Positions 31,078-39,961 of a DNA stretch of 64,000 nucleotides are shown here, piece after piece. Under the pieces are notes generated by a model. It saw nothing but the letters and a program-made list of their open reading frames with translations, was not told the DNA's origin and searched no databases. The position numbers and the translations under genes are program-made. Every line of letters begins with the position of its first letter. The stretch's first letter is position 1. The DNA comes from Pseudomonas sp. S31 (GTDB taxonomy: Bacteria > Pseudomonadota > Gammaproteobacteria > Pseudomonadales > Pseudomonadaceae), in contig NZ_JACVVE010000002.1 of the NCBI RefSeq assembly GCF_016648105.1, forward strand, positions 62,001 to 126,000. The letters run 5' to 3'.

Positions 31078-32226
31078 TCACGCCATCAGGGGTGGCAACT
31101 GCCGATTCAGCGCCAGCTTCTCCATGACCGCGGTGCCCGTCAGCGCATAACCCAGCAACTGGCCGTCCGGGCCGTGGCAGAGCACCTTGAGGTCACTGCC
31201 CTGCCCTTCGACCTGCCAGTCGCCATCACGGCCCGGCGGCGGCGGCGAGACGACCAACGGGCAAGCCGGGGTCTTCACGGTGACCGGCATCGGTCCGTAG
31301 CTGACCGGCGTGGGGGTGCCGGCCAAGGTCTTGGCCAGGGCGCGGGCGCAGGTCATCAGCGGCATGACGTAGAGCAGGTTGATGCCATCGACCTCGGCGC
31401 AATCGCCCAGGGCGAAGATGTTGTCGTGGCTGCTGCGCAGTTGGCGGTCCACCACCACGCCACGGTTGACCTGCAACCCGGCTGCGGCGGCGAGCTCGGT
31501 ACGCGGTCGCAGGCCGATGGCCGAGACCACCAGGTCGCAGGCGATCACACGGCCATCGGACAGGTGCGCCTGCAGCCCATCCTCGGCCTGTTGCAGGCGA
31601 GCCAACACCGGCCCCAGGTGAAAACGCACGCCCAAGCCCTGCAGGCCGGCCTGCACGGCGGCGGCGGCTGCCGGGTGCAACAGGGTCGGCATGACCTGTT
31701 CACAAGGCGCCACCACATCCACCTCGAAGCCCCCCAGGCGCATGTCGTTGGCGAATTCGCAACCGATCAGGCCAGCGCCGAGGATCAATACCCGTCGCTT
31801 GCCCACGGCGGCAGCGCGCAGGCGAGCGTAATCCTCCAGGTCGTTGATCGGAAACACCGATTCACCGGCGTCGCCTGCGATCGGCACCTGCACGGTCTGC
31901 GCGCCCAGCGCCAGCACCAGGTCGCGGTAGGCCACGGCTTCCTCGCCGATCCACAGGCGCTTGTGCCCGGGGTCGATGCCACTGATGCAGGTGTGGGTGC
32001 GGATCTCGGCCTTGAGCTGCTCGGCCATGGCACCGGGCTCGGCCATGCTCAGGCCGTCGGCATCCTTTTGCTTGGCGAAACCGGTGGAGAGCATGGGCTT
32101 GGAGTAGGAACGGCCGTCATCGGCGGTAATCAGCAGCAGCGGGGTGTGCTCGTCGAGCTTGCGGAACTCGCGGGCCAGGTTGTAGCCGGCGAGGCCGGTA
32201 CCGATGATCACCACAGGGGACGTCAT
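31078..32226 (-). CDS. rubB: Rubredoxin-NAD(+) reductase
   Basis: FAD flavoprotein, 382 aa, that passes electrons from NADH to rubredoxin. FAD motif [22 protein letters not shown] motif [16 protein letters not shown], and the second FAD motif [13 protein letters not shown]. The ATG at 32226 is chosen because AAGGAAG precedes and the family starts there; an in-frame upstream ATG is possible. The electrons serve alkane hydroxylases or oxidative-stress enzymes. It lies 32 bp after the rubredoxin gene; both form one operon. Confidence 0.95.
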   Translation of the reverse strand: MTSPVVIIGTGLAGYNLAREFRKLDEHTPLLLITADDGRSYSKPMLSTGFAKQKDADGLSMAEPGAMAEQLKAEIRTHTCISGIDPGHKRLWIGEEAVAYRDLVLALGAQTVQVPIAGDAGESVFPINDLEDYARLRAAAVGKRRVLILGAGLIGCEFANDMRLGGFEVDVVAPCEQVMPTLLHPAAAAAVQAGLQGLGVRFHLGPVLARLQQAEDGLQAHLSDGRVIACDLVVSAIGLRPRTELAAAAGLQVNRGVVVDRQLRSSHDNIFALGDCAEVDGINLLYVMPLMTCARALAKTLAGTPTPVSYGPMPVTVKTPACPLVVSPPPPGRDGDWQVEGQGSDLKVLCHGPDGQLLGYALTGTAVMEKLALNRQLPPLMA

Positions 32227-32258
32227 GCCATGCTTCCTTGTATCCATGGGGTTTCCGA

Positions 32259-32426
32259 TCAGCCGATGGCGATCATTTCGAAGTCGATCTTGCCGACGCC
32301 GCAGTCCGGGCACAGCCAGTCTTCCGGTACATCCTCCCAGCGGGTGCCGGGCGCGATGCCGTCATCTGGCCAGCCTTCGGCTTCGTCGTAGATCAGGCCG
32401 CAGACAATGCATTGCCATTTTTTCAT
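32259..32426 (-). CDS. rubA: Rubredoxin
   Basis: Rubredoxin, 55 aa, with a single Fe bound by four Cys in two CxxCG motifs (CIVCG near residue 6-10, CPDCG near 39-43), and the typical [16 protein letters not shown] and [11 protein letters not shown] segments. Below the usual ORF length cut-off but certain. GAGGA precedes the ATG. Only one rubredoxin is present; P. aeruginosa has two at this place. Divergent from ubiC with about 111 bp between starts. Confidence 0.97.
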   Translation of the reverse strand: MKKWQCIVCGLIYDEAEGWPDDGIAPGTRWEDVPEDWLCPDCGVGKIDFEMIAIG

Positions 32427-32537
32427 GGTGGGGTCCTCGGTCAGGCTCTGGCTTTTTCGTATAGGTCAGCATTATGCAAGCAGACAGGGCAATCATGCTA
32501 AGCTCGCGGCCTCTCTGGCTGTCACAAGCATACCGAC

Positions 32538-33095
32538 GTGTCGTACGAAACCCCGCAAGCAGCCGCTGTCGCGTGGCTGCCGTATTCACTGCTGGCAACC
32601 GAACCGGACCCGTCCACCCTGGACTGGCTGTTCGACGAAGGCTCGCTGACCCGCCGCCTCACCCGCCTGTCCCACGACCACTTCAGCGTCACGCCCCTGT
32701 TCGAGGGTTGGCAGCCGCTGCGCGACGACGAATGCCAGGCTTTGGGCATCACCGCAGGTGCCGAAGGCTGGGTGCGCGAAGTGTTCCTGCGCGGCCATGG
32801 CCAGCCCTGGGTATTCGCCCGCAGCGTGGCCAGCCGCCAGGCCCTGGAGCGCGGCGGGCTGGACCTGGAAACCCTGGGCAGCCGCTCGCTGGGCGAGCTG
32901 TTGTTCTGCGACCAGGCCTTCGTCCGCCACCCCATCGAAGTGTGCACTTATCCACAGCCCTGGCTGCCGGCCGAAGCCGCCTATGCTGGGCTTTGGGGAC
33001 GGCGCTCGCGCTTCGAGCGCGCTGGCCTGGAGCTGCTGGTGGCCGAGGTGTTCCTGCCCACGCTGTGGCAGGCGGCCAAGGAGGAGACGCGCTGA
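32538..33095 (+). CDS. ubiC: Chorismate lyase
   Basis: UbiC, 185 aa, converts chorismate to 4-hydroxybenzoate and pyruvate, the first committed step of ubiquinone synthesis. The start codon is GTG at 32538 ([19 protein letters not shown]). Family landmarks: [12 protein letters not shown], with the Arg that grips chorismate, REVFLRG and GRRSRFE near the C-terminus. Overlaps ubiA by one base (TGATG), showing translational coupling. The gene contains a perfect DnaA-box nonamer at 32948-32956, probably by chance. Confidence 0.94.
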   Translation: MSYETPQAAAVAWLPYSLLATEPDPSTLDWLFDEGSLTRRLTRLSHDHFSVTPLFEGWQPLRDDECQALGITAGAEGWVREVFLRGHGQPWVFARSVASRQALERGGLDLETLGSRSLGELLFCDQAFVRHPIEVCTYPQPWLPAEAAYAGLWGRRSRFERAGLELLVAEVFLPTLWQAAKEETR

Positions 33096-33985
33096 TGTAC
33101 CTGCAACTGCTCAAGTCGTTCAACCGTCTGCACCCGCGCGCCTGGGACTTCATCCAGCTCAGCCGAATGGACCGGCCGATCGGCATCTACCTGCTGCTGT
33201 GGCCGACCCTGTCGGCGGTGTGGATCGCCGGGCAAGGTTCGCCGACCCTGGCCAACGTGCTGATCTTCGGCCTCGGCGTGGTGCTGATGCGCGCCGCCGG
33301 CTGCTGCATCAACGACTTCGCCGACCGCAAGGTCGATGGCCACGTCAAACGCACCGCCGATCGCCCGCTGGCCAGCGGCCGCGTGCGCCCACGCGAGGCA
33401 CTGGCGCTGTTCGCCGTGCTGGTCGCGGTCAGCTTCCTGCTGGTGCTGTGTACCAACAGCCGCACCGTGTGGCTGTCGTTCGGCGCCGTGGCCCTGGCGG
33501 CGTGCTACCCGTTCATGAAGCGCTACACCTATTACCCGCAGGTGGTGCTGGGCGCTGCGTACTCGTGGGGTATTCCCATGGCTTTCACAGCGGCAGGCGG
33601 CGAGCTGCCGGCCAGCGCCTGGCTGCTGTACATCGCCAACCTGCTGTGGACGGTGGGCTACGACACCTACTACGCCATGGTCGACCGCGACGATGATCTG
33701 AAGATCGGCGTGAAGTCCACCGCCATTCTGTTCGGCGACGCCGACCGGGTGATCATCCTGGCCCTGCAGATGCTGTCGCTGGGCTGCCTGTTGCTGGCGG
33801 GGAGCCGCTTCGAGCTGGCTGGCTGGTTCCACCTGGGCGTGCTGGGGGCGGCGCTGTGCTTCGCCTGGGAATTCTGGTCGACCCGCAAGCTGGACCGCGA
33901 GTCGTGCTTCAAGGCGTTCCTGCACAACCATTGGGCGGGGTTGCTGGTGTTCATTGGCGTGGTGCTGGATTACGCGTTGCGCTGA
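33095..33985 (+). CDS. ubiA: 4-hydroxybenzoate polyprenyltransferase
   Basis: UbiA, 296 aa, an integral membrane prenyltransferase with about 8-9 helices. It attaches the octa/nona-prenyl chain to 4-hydroxybenzoate. The two Asp-rich Mg-pyrophosphate motifs are [19 protein letters not shown] and [19 protein letters not shown] at 33095 overlaps the ubiC stop. The long upstream frame that covers ubiC in another phase is spurious. Confidence 0.97.
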   Translation: MYLQLLKSFNRLHPRAWDFIQLSRMDRPIGIYLLLWPTLSAVWIAGQGSPTLANVLIFGLGVVLMRAAGCCINDFADRKVDGHVKRTADRPLASGRVRPREALALFAVLVAVSFLLVLCTNSRTVWLSFGAVALAACYPFMKRYTYYPQVVLGAAYSWGIPMAFTAAGGELPASAWLLYIANLLWTVGYDTYYAMVDRDDDLKIGVKSTAILFGDADRVIILALQMLSLGCLLLAGSRFELAGWFHLGVLGAALCFAWEFWSTRKLDRESCFKAFLHNHWAGLLVFIGVVLDYALR

Positions 33986-34018
33986 AGATTGTGGGGCCGC
34001 AAAGCGGCCCCGACAATC
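33986..34018. terminator. Bidirectional hairpin between ubiA and convergent gene
   Basis: Stem gattgt-ggggccgc / gcggcccc-g-acaatc around AAA, filling the gap between two convergent genes. The core ggggccgcaaagcggcccc recurs at the outer arm of the REP pairs near 10880 and 13465. No U run, so it is a structural 3' end rather than a classical terminator. Confidence 0.6.
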
Positions 34019-34390
34019 TCATGGTTTGGCAACGTGCCAAACGTCCTTCATGCCATCGCCAGTGGTGTCGCCGGCCTTCTTGTCTTTGACGAAGGTGTAC
34101 AGCGGCTTGCCGTCATAGGCCCATTGCTTGGTGCCATCGTCGCGCATGACCGTGGTCCACTTGTCCTTGGGTGCTTCGTCATCGGCCTTGACCATCAGCG
34201 GCGGCCAGTTCTTGGCACACTCACCGTTACACATCGACTTGCCACCCGCGTCCTTGTCGAAGGTATAAAGCGTCATGCCATCGTGGTCGACCCACATGCC
34301 GTCCTTTTCCATGGCGTGGTGGGCGAACGCCGCCCCCGGTAGCGCGAATACAGCGGTTAGGGCCATCCAGCTCAGCGTATGTCGTGTCAT
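34019..34390 (-). CDS. Secreted protein with two Yx(FWY)xxD repeats (Lipoprotein_15 family)
   Basis: Periplasmic protein of 123 aa with signal peptide (about 1-22, ...GAAFA-HH). It carries two copies of the family repeat: MTLYTFDKDAGGKSMCNGECAKNWPP and KPLYTFVKDKKAGDTTGDGM. The family (COG4315) is of unknown role; despite the name, this copy has no lipobox. The ATG at 34390 is preferred; an in-frame GTG lies three codons upstream. Sits just before the phoB promoter, divergently oriented. Confidence 0.85.
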   Translation of the reverse strand: MTRHTLSWMALTAVFALPGAAFAHHAMEKDGMWVDHDGMTLYTFDKDAGGKSMCNGECAKNWPPLMVKADDEAPKDKWTTVMRDDGTKQWAYDGKPLYTFVKDKKAGDTTGDGMKDVWHVAKP

Positions 34391-34494
34391 TGGAATCACC
34401 GTGAATGCGTTGGGGGATCAGGGTTCAAGGCACTGCCTTGGTGGCCATTTGAAGCCTAGCCCAGTCATGGAATGTCGCCAGAACGGCCAACCCT

Positions 34495-34528
34495 CTGTCA
34501 CACAGCTGCAATAATTCCGTTATCTAAT
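34495..34528 (+). promoter_or_regulatory. Pho box and -10 of phoB
   Basis: Heptamers CTGTCAC (34495-34501) and CTGCAAT (34506-34512) are separated by 4 bp, and TCTAAT (34523-34528) lies exactly 10 bp downstream as the -10. This is the Pho-box spacing for PhoB-activated promoters lacking a normal -35. It implies autoregulation of phoBR; the predicted start is near 34535, with AGGAGAGG and ATG at 34567 following. Confidence 0.75.
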
Positions 34529-34566
34529 GCGGGCCAAGACACGATATCCCAGGAGAGGTTTTGAGC

Positions 34567-35256
34567 ATGGTTGGCAGGAACATTCTGATCGTCGACGACG
34601 AAGCGCCTATTCGCGAGATGATCGCCGTTGCGTTGGAAATGGCCGGCTATGACTGCCTGGAGGCCGAGAATTCCCAGCAGGCCCACGCGATCATCGTCGA
34701 CCGCAAGCCCGACCTGATCCTGCTCGACTGGATGCTCCCGGGCACCTCGGGCATCGAGCTGGCACGCCGCCTCAAGCGCGACGAGCTGACCGGCGACATC
34801 CCGATCATCATGCTCACCGCCAAGGGTGAAGAGGACAACAAGATCCAAGGCCTGGAAGTCGGTGCCGACGACTACATCACCAAGCCCTTCTCGCCACGCG
34901 AGCTGGTGGCACGCCTGAAGGCCGTGCTACGCCGTACCGGCCCGAACGACAGCGAAGCGCCGATCGAAGTCGGCGGCCTGCTGCTCGACCCGATCAGCCA
35001 CCGCGTGACCATCGACGGCAAGCCGGCCGAGATGGGCCCCACCGAATACCGCCTGTTGCAGTTCTTCATGACCCACCAGGAGCGCGCCTACACCCGTGGC
35101 CAGTTGCTCGACCAGGTGTGGGGCGGCAACGTCTACGTCGAGGAACGCACGGTCGACGTGCACATCCGTCGCCTGCGCAAAGCGCTGGGTGAAGTCTACG
35201 AAAATCTGGTACAAACCGTCCGGGGCACCGGCTACCGCTTCTCGACCAAGAGCTGA
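34567..35256 (+). CDS. phoB: Phosphate regulon response regulator PhoB
   Basis: OmpR-family response regulator, 229 aa. Receiver domain: acidic pair Asp10-Asp11, phospho-acceptor Asp54 ([10 protein letters not shown]), Lys106 (YITKPFSP). C-terminal winged helix (about 130-229) with TEYRLLQFF and [15 protein letters not shown]. It activates Pho-box promoters when phosphate is low. ATG at 34567 is chosen over TTG two codons before. Two further Pho boxes are found before pstS and pstC in this window. Confidence 0.98.
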   Translation: MVGRNILIVDDEAPIREMIAVALEMAGYDCLEAENSQQAHAIIVDRKPDLILLDWMLPGTSGIELARRLKRDELTGDIPIIMLTAKGEEDNKIQGLEVGADDYITKPFSPRELVARLKAVLRRTGPNDSEAPIEVGGLLLDPISHRVTIDGKPAEMGPTEYRLLQFFMTHQERAYTRGQLLDQVWGGNVYVEERTVDVHIRRLRKALGEVYENLVQTVRGTGYRFSTKS

Positions 35257-35304
35257 TCGAGTACTCGAGCGCCAAGCTGCAAGCCGTTGTACAAGGACCG
35301 TCAA

Positions 35305-36612
35305 TTGAACCAGAACTGGCACGCGACCCTGATTCGTCACCTGCTGCTGCTGATCACCGTCTGCCTGATCGGCGGCCTGGTCAGCGGTTACTACGGCTGG
35401 AGCCTGGCCATAGGCCTGGCGCTCTACCTGGGCTGGACCCTCAAGCAGCTGCTGCGCCTGCACCACTGGCTGCGCAACCATCAACCCGACGAAGCGCCCC
35501 CCGACGGCTATGGCCTGTGGGGCGAGGTGTTCGACAGCATCTACCACCTGCAACGCCGTGACCAACGCGTGCGCGGCCGCCTGCAGGCAGTGATCGACCG
35601 CGTACAGGAGTCCACCGCCGCGCTGCGTGACGCGGTGATCATGCTCGACAGCGACGGCAACCTGGAGTGGTGGAACCGCGCCGCGGAAACCCTGCTCGGC
35701 TTCAAGACCCCGCAAGACGGTGGCCAGCCGGTCACCAACCTGGTGCGCCACCCGCGCTTCAAGGAGTATTTCGAGGCCGAGAACTACCTCGAGCCGCTGG
35801 AAATCCCCTCGCCGATCAACGACCGCCTGCGCGTGCAGCTGCACATCACCCGCTACGGCAACAGCGAGCACCTGATGCTGGTGCGCGACGTCACCCGCAT
35901 CCATCAGCTCGAGCAAATGCGCAAGGACTTCGTCGCCAACGTCTCCCACGAACTGCGCACCCCGCTGACGGTGATCACCGGCTACCTGGAAACCCTGCTG
36001 GACAATGTCGACGAGGTGAACCCGCGCTGGGCCCGGGCGCTGCAGCAGATGAGCCAGCAAGGCTCGCGCATGCAGACGCTGCTCAACGACCTGTTGCTGC
36101 TGGCCAAGCTCGAGGCTACCGACTACCCCTCGGACAACCAGCCGGTCACGGTCGACGCGTTGCTGCAGTCGATCAAGGGCGATGCCCAGGCACTGTCCGG
36201 CTCGCGCAACCAAAGCATCAGCCTGGAAGCAGCCCCCGGCGTGCGCCTGAAAGGCAGCGAGGCGGAACTGCGCAGTGCGTTTTCCAACCTGGTGTTCAAC
36301 GCCGTCAAGTACACCCCCGACGAGGGCAGCATCCGCATTCGTTGGTGGAGCGACGAACAGGGCGCGCACCTGAGCGTGCAGGACTCGGGGATCGGCATCG
36401 ATGCCAAGCACCTGCCGCGCCTTACCGAGCGTTTCTACCGGGTCGACTCCAGCCGCGCCTCCAATACCGGCGGCACCGGGCTGGGGCTGGCGATCGTCAA
36501 GCACGTGCTGCTGCGCCACCGTGGGCGCCTGGAGATCAGCAGCGTGCCAGGCCATGGCAGCACCTTTACCTGTCATTTTGCCCCAGCACAATTGGCCAAC
36601 ACCGGGGCGTGA
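35305..36612 (+). CDS. phoR: Phosphate regulon sensor histidine kinase PhoR
   Basis: Membrane histidine kinase, 435 aa. N-terminal hydrophobic region (about 10-45, HLLLLITVCLIGGLVSGYYGW) without a large periplasmic sensor, a PAS-like part (about 85-190, MLDSDGNLEWWNRAAETLLG), His-box NVSHELRTPLT, N-box FSNLVFNAVKYTP and G boxes DSGIGIDAKH and GGTGLGLAIVKH. TTG at 35305 is chosen because AAGGA lies 7 nt upstream; another TTG at 35287 lacks one. It phosphorylates PhoB; phosphate sensing comes through PstSCAB-PhoU. Confidence 0.95.
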   Translation: MNQNWHATLIRHLLLLITVCLIGGLVSGYYGWSLAIGLALYLGWTLKQLLRLHHWLRNHQPDEAPPDGYGLWGEVFDSIYHLQRRDQRVRGRLQAVIDRVQESTAALRDAVIMLDSDGNLEWWNRAAETLLGFKTPQDGGQPVTNLVRHPRFKEYFEAENYLEPLEIPSPINDRLRVQLHITRYGNSEHLMLVRDVTRIHQLEQMRKDFVANVSHELRTPLTVITGYLETLLDNVDEVNPRWARALQQMSQQGSRMQTLLNDLLLLAKLEATDYPSDNQPVTVDALLQSIKGDAQALSGSRNQSISLEAAPGVRLKGSEAELRSAFSNLVFNAVKYTPDEGSIRIRWWSDEQGAHLSVQDSGIGIDAKHLPRLTERFYRVDSSRASNTGGTGLGLAIVKHVLLRHRGRLEISSVPGHGSTFTCHFAPAQLANTGA

Positions 36613-36616
36613 GATT

Positions 36617-36675
36617 GGGGCTGCGTTGCAGCCCTTCGCGGGCAAGCCCGCTCCCACACTTGCCCGCGAAGGGCC
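36617..36675. repeat. REP pair after phoR
   Basis: Inverted REP unit: cccttcgcgggcaagcccg paired with tgcccgcgaagggc, with a preceding small hairpin ggggctgc/gcagccc. Confidence 0.8.
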
Positions 36676-36698
36676 TCAGCCGCTACATTGGATCCCTC

Positions 36699-36725
36699 GT
36701 GCCAGCAAGAGCTGGCACTTTTTTT
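36699..36725 (+). terminator. Rho-independent terminator of phoBR
   Basis: Perfect 8-bp stem gtgccagc / gctggcac, loop aaga, then seven T. Ends phoBR transcription before the next gene on the same strand. Confidence 0.92.
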
Positions 36726-36763
36726 CTCCCCTGACTGAAGACGGACCCCGTAAAAACTCCATC

Positions 36764-38104
36764 ATGGACCCTTCCCCTAGTATCACCCTCGCCTCTGTTT
36801 TCGCCGATTTCGGCATGATCCTGTTTGCCTTGTTCCTGGTGCTGCTCAACGGCTTCTTCGTTGCCGCAGAGTTCGCCATGGTCAAGCTGCGCGCCACCCG
36901 CGTCGAATCCATCGCCGAACTGCACGGCTGGCGCGGCAGCATCCTGCGCAAGGTGCACAACCAGCTCGACGCCTACCTGTCGGCCTGCCAGCTCGGCATC
37001 ACCCTCGCCTCCCTGGGCCTGGGCTGGGTCGGCGAACCGGCCTTCGCCCACCTGCTCGAGCCGCTGCTGGCCTACCTGGGCGTGGACACCCCCGAGCTGA
37101 TCAAGGCGGTGTCGTTCTTCGTCGCGTTCTTCGTCATCTCCTACCTGCATATCGTGGTCGGCGAGCTGGCGCCCAAGTCGTGGGCGATCCGCAAGCCCGA
37201 GCTGCTGTCGCTGTGGACAGCGGTGCCGCTGTACCTGTTCTACTGGACCATGTACCCGGCCATCTACCTGCTCAACGCCAGCGCCAACGCCATCCTGCGC
37301 ATCGCCGGCCAGGGCGAGCCCGGCCCGCACCACGAACACCACTACAGCCGTGAAGAGCTCAAGCTGATCCTGCACTCCAGCCGTGGCCAGGACCCAAGCG
37401 ACCAGGGCATGCGCGTGCTGGCCTCGGCCGTGGAGATGGGCGAACTGGAAGTGGTCGACTGGGCGAACTCGCGCGAAGACATGGTCAGTATCGACGCCCA
37501 TGCCCCGCTGCGGGACATCCTCGCCCTGATCCGTCGCCACAAGTTCAGCCGCTACCCGGTGTACGACGCCGAGCGCGAGGAATTCACCGGCCTGCTGCAC
37601 ATCAAGGACCTGCTGCTGGAACTGGCCGAGCTGGAGCACCTGCCGCAGACCGTCGACCTCGACGACCTGGCCCGCCCGCTGGAGCGAGTCTCTCGGCACA
37701 TGCCGCTGGCTCAGTTGCTGGAGCAGTTCCGCAAGGGTGGCGCGCACTTCGTGCTGGTCGAGGAGGCCGACGGCAAGGTGATCGGCTACCTGACCATGGA
37801 AGACGTGCTGGAGGTGCTGGTCGGCGACATCCAGGACGAACACCGCAAGACCGAGCGCGGCATCCTCGCCTACCAACCCGGCAAGCTGCTGGTGCGCGGT
37901 GATACGCCGTTGTTCAAGGTCGAGCGCCTGCTCGGCATCGACCTCGACCACATCGAGGCGGAAACCCTGGCAGGGTTGGTCTACGAGACCCTCAAGCGGG
38001 TGCCCGAGGAAGAGGAAGTGCTGGAAGTCGAAGGCCTGCGGATCATCATCAAGAAGATGAAAGGGCCGAAGATCGTCCTGGCCAAGGTGCTCAAGCTCGA
38101 CTGA
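36764..38104 (+). CDS. CNNM/CorC (hemolysin C)-type membrane protein
   Basis: Protein of 446 aa: an N-terminal CNNM (DUF21) transmembrane domain with about four helices (MILFALFLVLLNGFFVAAEFAMVKLR), two CBS domains (about 215-345, with REDMVSIDAHAPLRDILALIRRHKFSRYPVYD) and a CorC_HlyC transporter-associated domain (about 355-446). Members take part in Mg/Co efflux or ion handling; older annotations call them hemolysins. The start at 36764 follows the phoBR terminator, so it is a separate transcript. A conserved phoR neighbour in Pseudomonas. Confidence 0.9.
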   Translation: MDPSPSITLASVFADFGMILFALFLVLLNGFFVAAEFAMVKLRATRVESIAELHGWRGSILRKVHNQLDAYLSACQLGITLASLGLGWVGEPAFAHLLEPLLAYLGVDTPELIKAVSFFVAFFVISYLHIVVGELAPKSWAIRKPELLSLWTAVPLYLFYWTMYPAIYLLNASANAILRIAGQGEPGPHHEHHYSREELKLILHSSRGQDPSDQGMRVLASAVEMGELEVVDWANSREDMVSIDAHAPLRDILALIRRHKFSRYPVYDAEREEFTGLLHIKDLLLELAELEHLPQTVDLDDLARPLERVSRHMPLAQLLEQFRKGGAHFVLVEEADGKVIGYLTMEDVLEVLVGDIQDEHRKTERGILAYQPGKLLVRGDTPLFKVERLLGIDLDHIEAETLAGLVYETLKRVPEEEEVLEVEGLRIIIKKMKGPKIVLAKVLKLD

Positions 38105-38110
38105 GCACCG

Positions 38111-38752
38111 TCACGGGTTGCCGGCAGTGAAGTCCGGCAGGCCACCCAGCGGCCTGTCGAACTGGTAGGGGATCGACACGTAGTCTTCCCCTGCGCTGCG
38201 CTGGACCACGAAGTGCAGGTGCGGCCCGCTGCTGTTGCCGGTGTTACCCGACTTCGCCAGCGGCTGGCCGCGTACCACGCGCTGGCCCTTGCGCACCAGT
38301 ACCGAGCCACGCTGCAGGTGCATGTAGCCGCCGTAGGTGCCGTCCGGGTGGCGGATCCTGATGAAATTGCCCGCCGGGTTGCCACGCCTGCCCCATTGCC
38401 GGTTCTCCACCTCCACCACCTCGCCTTCGCGCGCCGCGACGATCGGCGTGCCTTCGGGCATGGCGATGTCCATGGCGTAGCGGCCCTTGGGGCCACTGTG
38501 GCTGAAGCGGCCATTGGGCCCCTGGCTCAGACGAAACGGCCCGCCACGCCAGGGAAACGGGTAGCGGTAGGCATGCGGGAATGGCGCCAGGCCCGGGTCG
38601 CCCAGCACTGCCGCCCGGGCACCGGGGCTGGGGCGGTAGGAATAGGACATCACGCCGAAGGTGTCGGTGGTGGTGAAGACGGTCATGCCCAGGCTCGGCA
38701 CCGAGGCCGTGAGCAAGGCACAGGACAGCAGCAGGCGGGCGGCGGCGGGCAT
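38111..38752 (-). CDS. Secreted M23-family metallopeptidase
   Basis: Peptidase M23 (LytM) protein, 213 aa, with signal peptide (about 1-22). The zinc site is seen in FSHSGPKGRYAMDIAMPEGTPI (Asp ligand) and GPHLHFVV (HxH). Gly-rich LAKSGNTGNSSGPHLHF is typical. Such enzymes cut peptidoglycan cross-links, or activate amidases if the site is degenerate; here the ligands look intact. Convergent with the CorC-like gene. Confidence 0.88.
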   Translation of the reverse strand: MPAAARLLLSCALLTASVPSLGMTVFTTTDTFGVMSYSYRPSPGARAAVLGDPGLAPFPHAYRYPFPWRGGPFRLSQGPNGRFSHSGPKGRYAMDIAMPEGTPIVAAREGEVVEVENRQWGRRGNPAGNFIRIRHPDGTYGGYMHLQRGSVLVRKGQRVVRGQPLAKSGNTGNSSGPHLHFVVQRSAGEDYVSIPYQFDRPLGGLPDFTAGNP

Positions 38753-38825
38753 GATAGTGGCTTTTTGACAGTGGCGATCTGTCGAAGCCTAGCAGCGCCT
38801 TGCCAGCGCGCTATGACAGTTGGTC

Positions 38826-38900
38826 GGTTACCCGCGAACACCGGCGCAGCCGGTGCCATCCACCGCGCTGGATTCTTCGCGGGTGAACCCGCTCCTACAG
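38826..38900. repeat. REP pair between M23 gene and REC gene
   Basis: Inverted REPs (acccgcgaacaccgg... and ...cgcgggtgaacccg) joined by a caccggc/gccggtg linker hairpin. Confidence 0.85.
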
Positions 38901-38902
38901 AC

Positions 38903-39799
38903 TCAGGCGCCGGGGGTGAAGTGCTTCTGCGTGGTGCCACGGGCGATCAGGCGCGACAGGTAGTCGAGCTTCTGTGCATCCTGGTCGACGAACTTGAAGG
39001 TCAGTTGCAACCAGTCGCTCTCGGGCTTGGGCTCTAGCGCGGCGATGGCATGCAGGTAGCCGTTCAGGCGCGCCACCTCGGCGTTCTCGCCCTGCTCCAG
39101 GTCCAGCACCGCACCTTCGAGCACCTGCGGCAGCGCGGCGCTACGGCGCACCACCAGCAAGGCTTCCTTCAGGCTCAGGGCCTTGATCACGCAGGGCTGC
39201 GTGCCGCTGGCCAGGCGCAGCTGGCCTTGGCCACGGCCGGCCTGGGCCTGCGCGGCGGCGGTCTTGGGCGCCGGGGCGTTGATCAGCGGCTTGGCCGCGG
39301 TGGCAGGTGCAGCGACCTTGGCCGCCTCCGGCTTGCCGCCGGTCAGGGCGCTCAGCGAATCATTGGCGAAGGCCGAGTTGACCCGCGCCGGGCCACCGGC
39401 CACCAGGGCGTCGAGCTTGCCGATCTTGCTCAGGGCCTTCTTCACCTTGGTCAGCAGTTGCTCGTTGGTGAACGGCTTGCCGACGAAGTCGGAGACGCCG
39501 GCCTGAATGGCCTGGATCACGTTCTCCTTGTCGCCACGGCTGGTCACCATGATGAACTGCAGGGCTTTCATCTCTTCCTGCTGGCGGCACCAGCTCAGGA
39601 GTTCGAGGCCGGACATTTCTGGCATCTCCCAGTCGCACAGGACCAGGTCGAAACGTTCCTTGGCCAGCATGGCCATGGCTTTGCGGCCGTTGACCGCATC
39701 TTCGATCACCATGCCTGGGAAGGCATTGCGCAGGCACTTGCGGACCAGGTCGCGGATGAAGGGGGCATCATCCACAACCAGCACATTCACTTTACTCAT
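38903..39799 (-). CDS. Orphan response regulator with C-terminal PilZ-like domain
   Basis: Protein of 298 aa. Receiver domain (1-125) with Asp10-Asp11, phospho-acceptor Asp56 (DLVLCDWEMPE) and the conserved Lys in GKPFTNEQL, closest to CheY/PilG-like receivers. An Ala/Pro-rich linker (about 150-190) leads to a C-terminal domain (about 195-298) that looks PilZ-like but without a clear RxxxR motif. Similar proteins sit beside phoU in other Pseudomonas. No kinase is adjacent. Output unknown. Confidence 0.8.
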   Translation of the reverse strand: MSKVNVLVVDDAPFIRDLVRKCLRNAFPGMVIEDAVNGRKAMAMLAKERFDLVLCDWEMPEMSGLELLSWCRQQEEMKALQFIMVTSRGDKENVIQAIQAGVSDFVGKPFTNEQLLTKVKKALSKIGKLDALVAGGPARVNSAFANDSLSALTGGKPEAAKVAAPATAAKPLINAPAPKTAAAQAQAGRGQGQLRLASGTQPCVIKALSLKEALLVVRRSAALPQVLEGAVLDLEQGENAEVARLNGYLHAIAALEPKPESDWLQLTFKFVDQDAQKLDYLSRLIARGTTQKHFTPGA

Positions 39800-39914
39800 C
39801 GATACTCCTCTTGATCCCGACTAGCATACCGCCGACTGATGGCAATTTGCCAAACCCTGCTCAGGCCGGGACCTCAGTGCTCGTTCGCGGGTGCCTGCTC
39901 AGTGCTCGACCGCA

Positions 39915-39945
39915 AACGAAAACGCCCGGCCAAGGCCGGGCGTTG
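39915..39945 (-). terminator. Rho-independent terminator of phoU
   Basis: Stem aacgcccggcc / ggccgggcgtt with loop tt; on the minus strand it is followed by TTTTCGTTT. Placed just after phoU, the last gene of the pst operon. Confidence 0.9.
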
Positions 39946-39961
39946 ATGCTCGGGAGCAACC

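Noticed and set aside
32427..32537. Second rubredoxin gene as in P. aeruginosa
   Set aside because: Only 111 bp lie between rubA and ubiC, and no CxxCG motif is present.
32948..32956. Exact DnaA box inside ubiC
   Set aside because: Single site with no others near; consistent with chance.
32474..33094. 207-residue upstream extension of ubiA
   Set aside because: Runs out of phase through ubiC; codon composition (Arg/Pro-rich) is that of a shadow frame.
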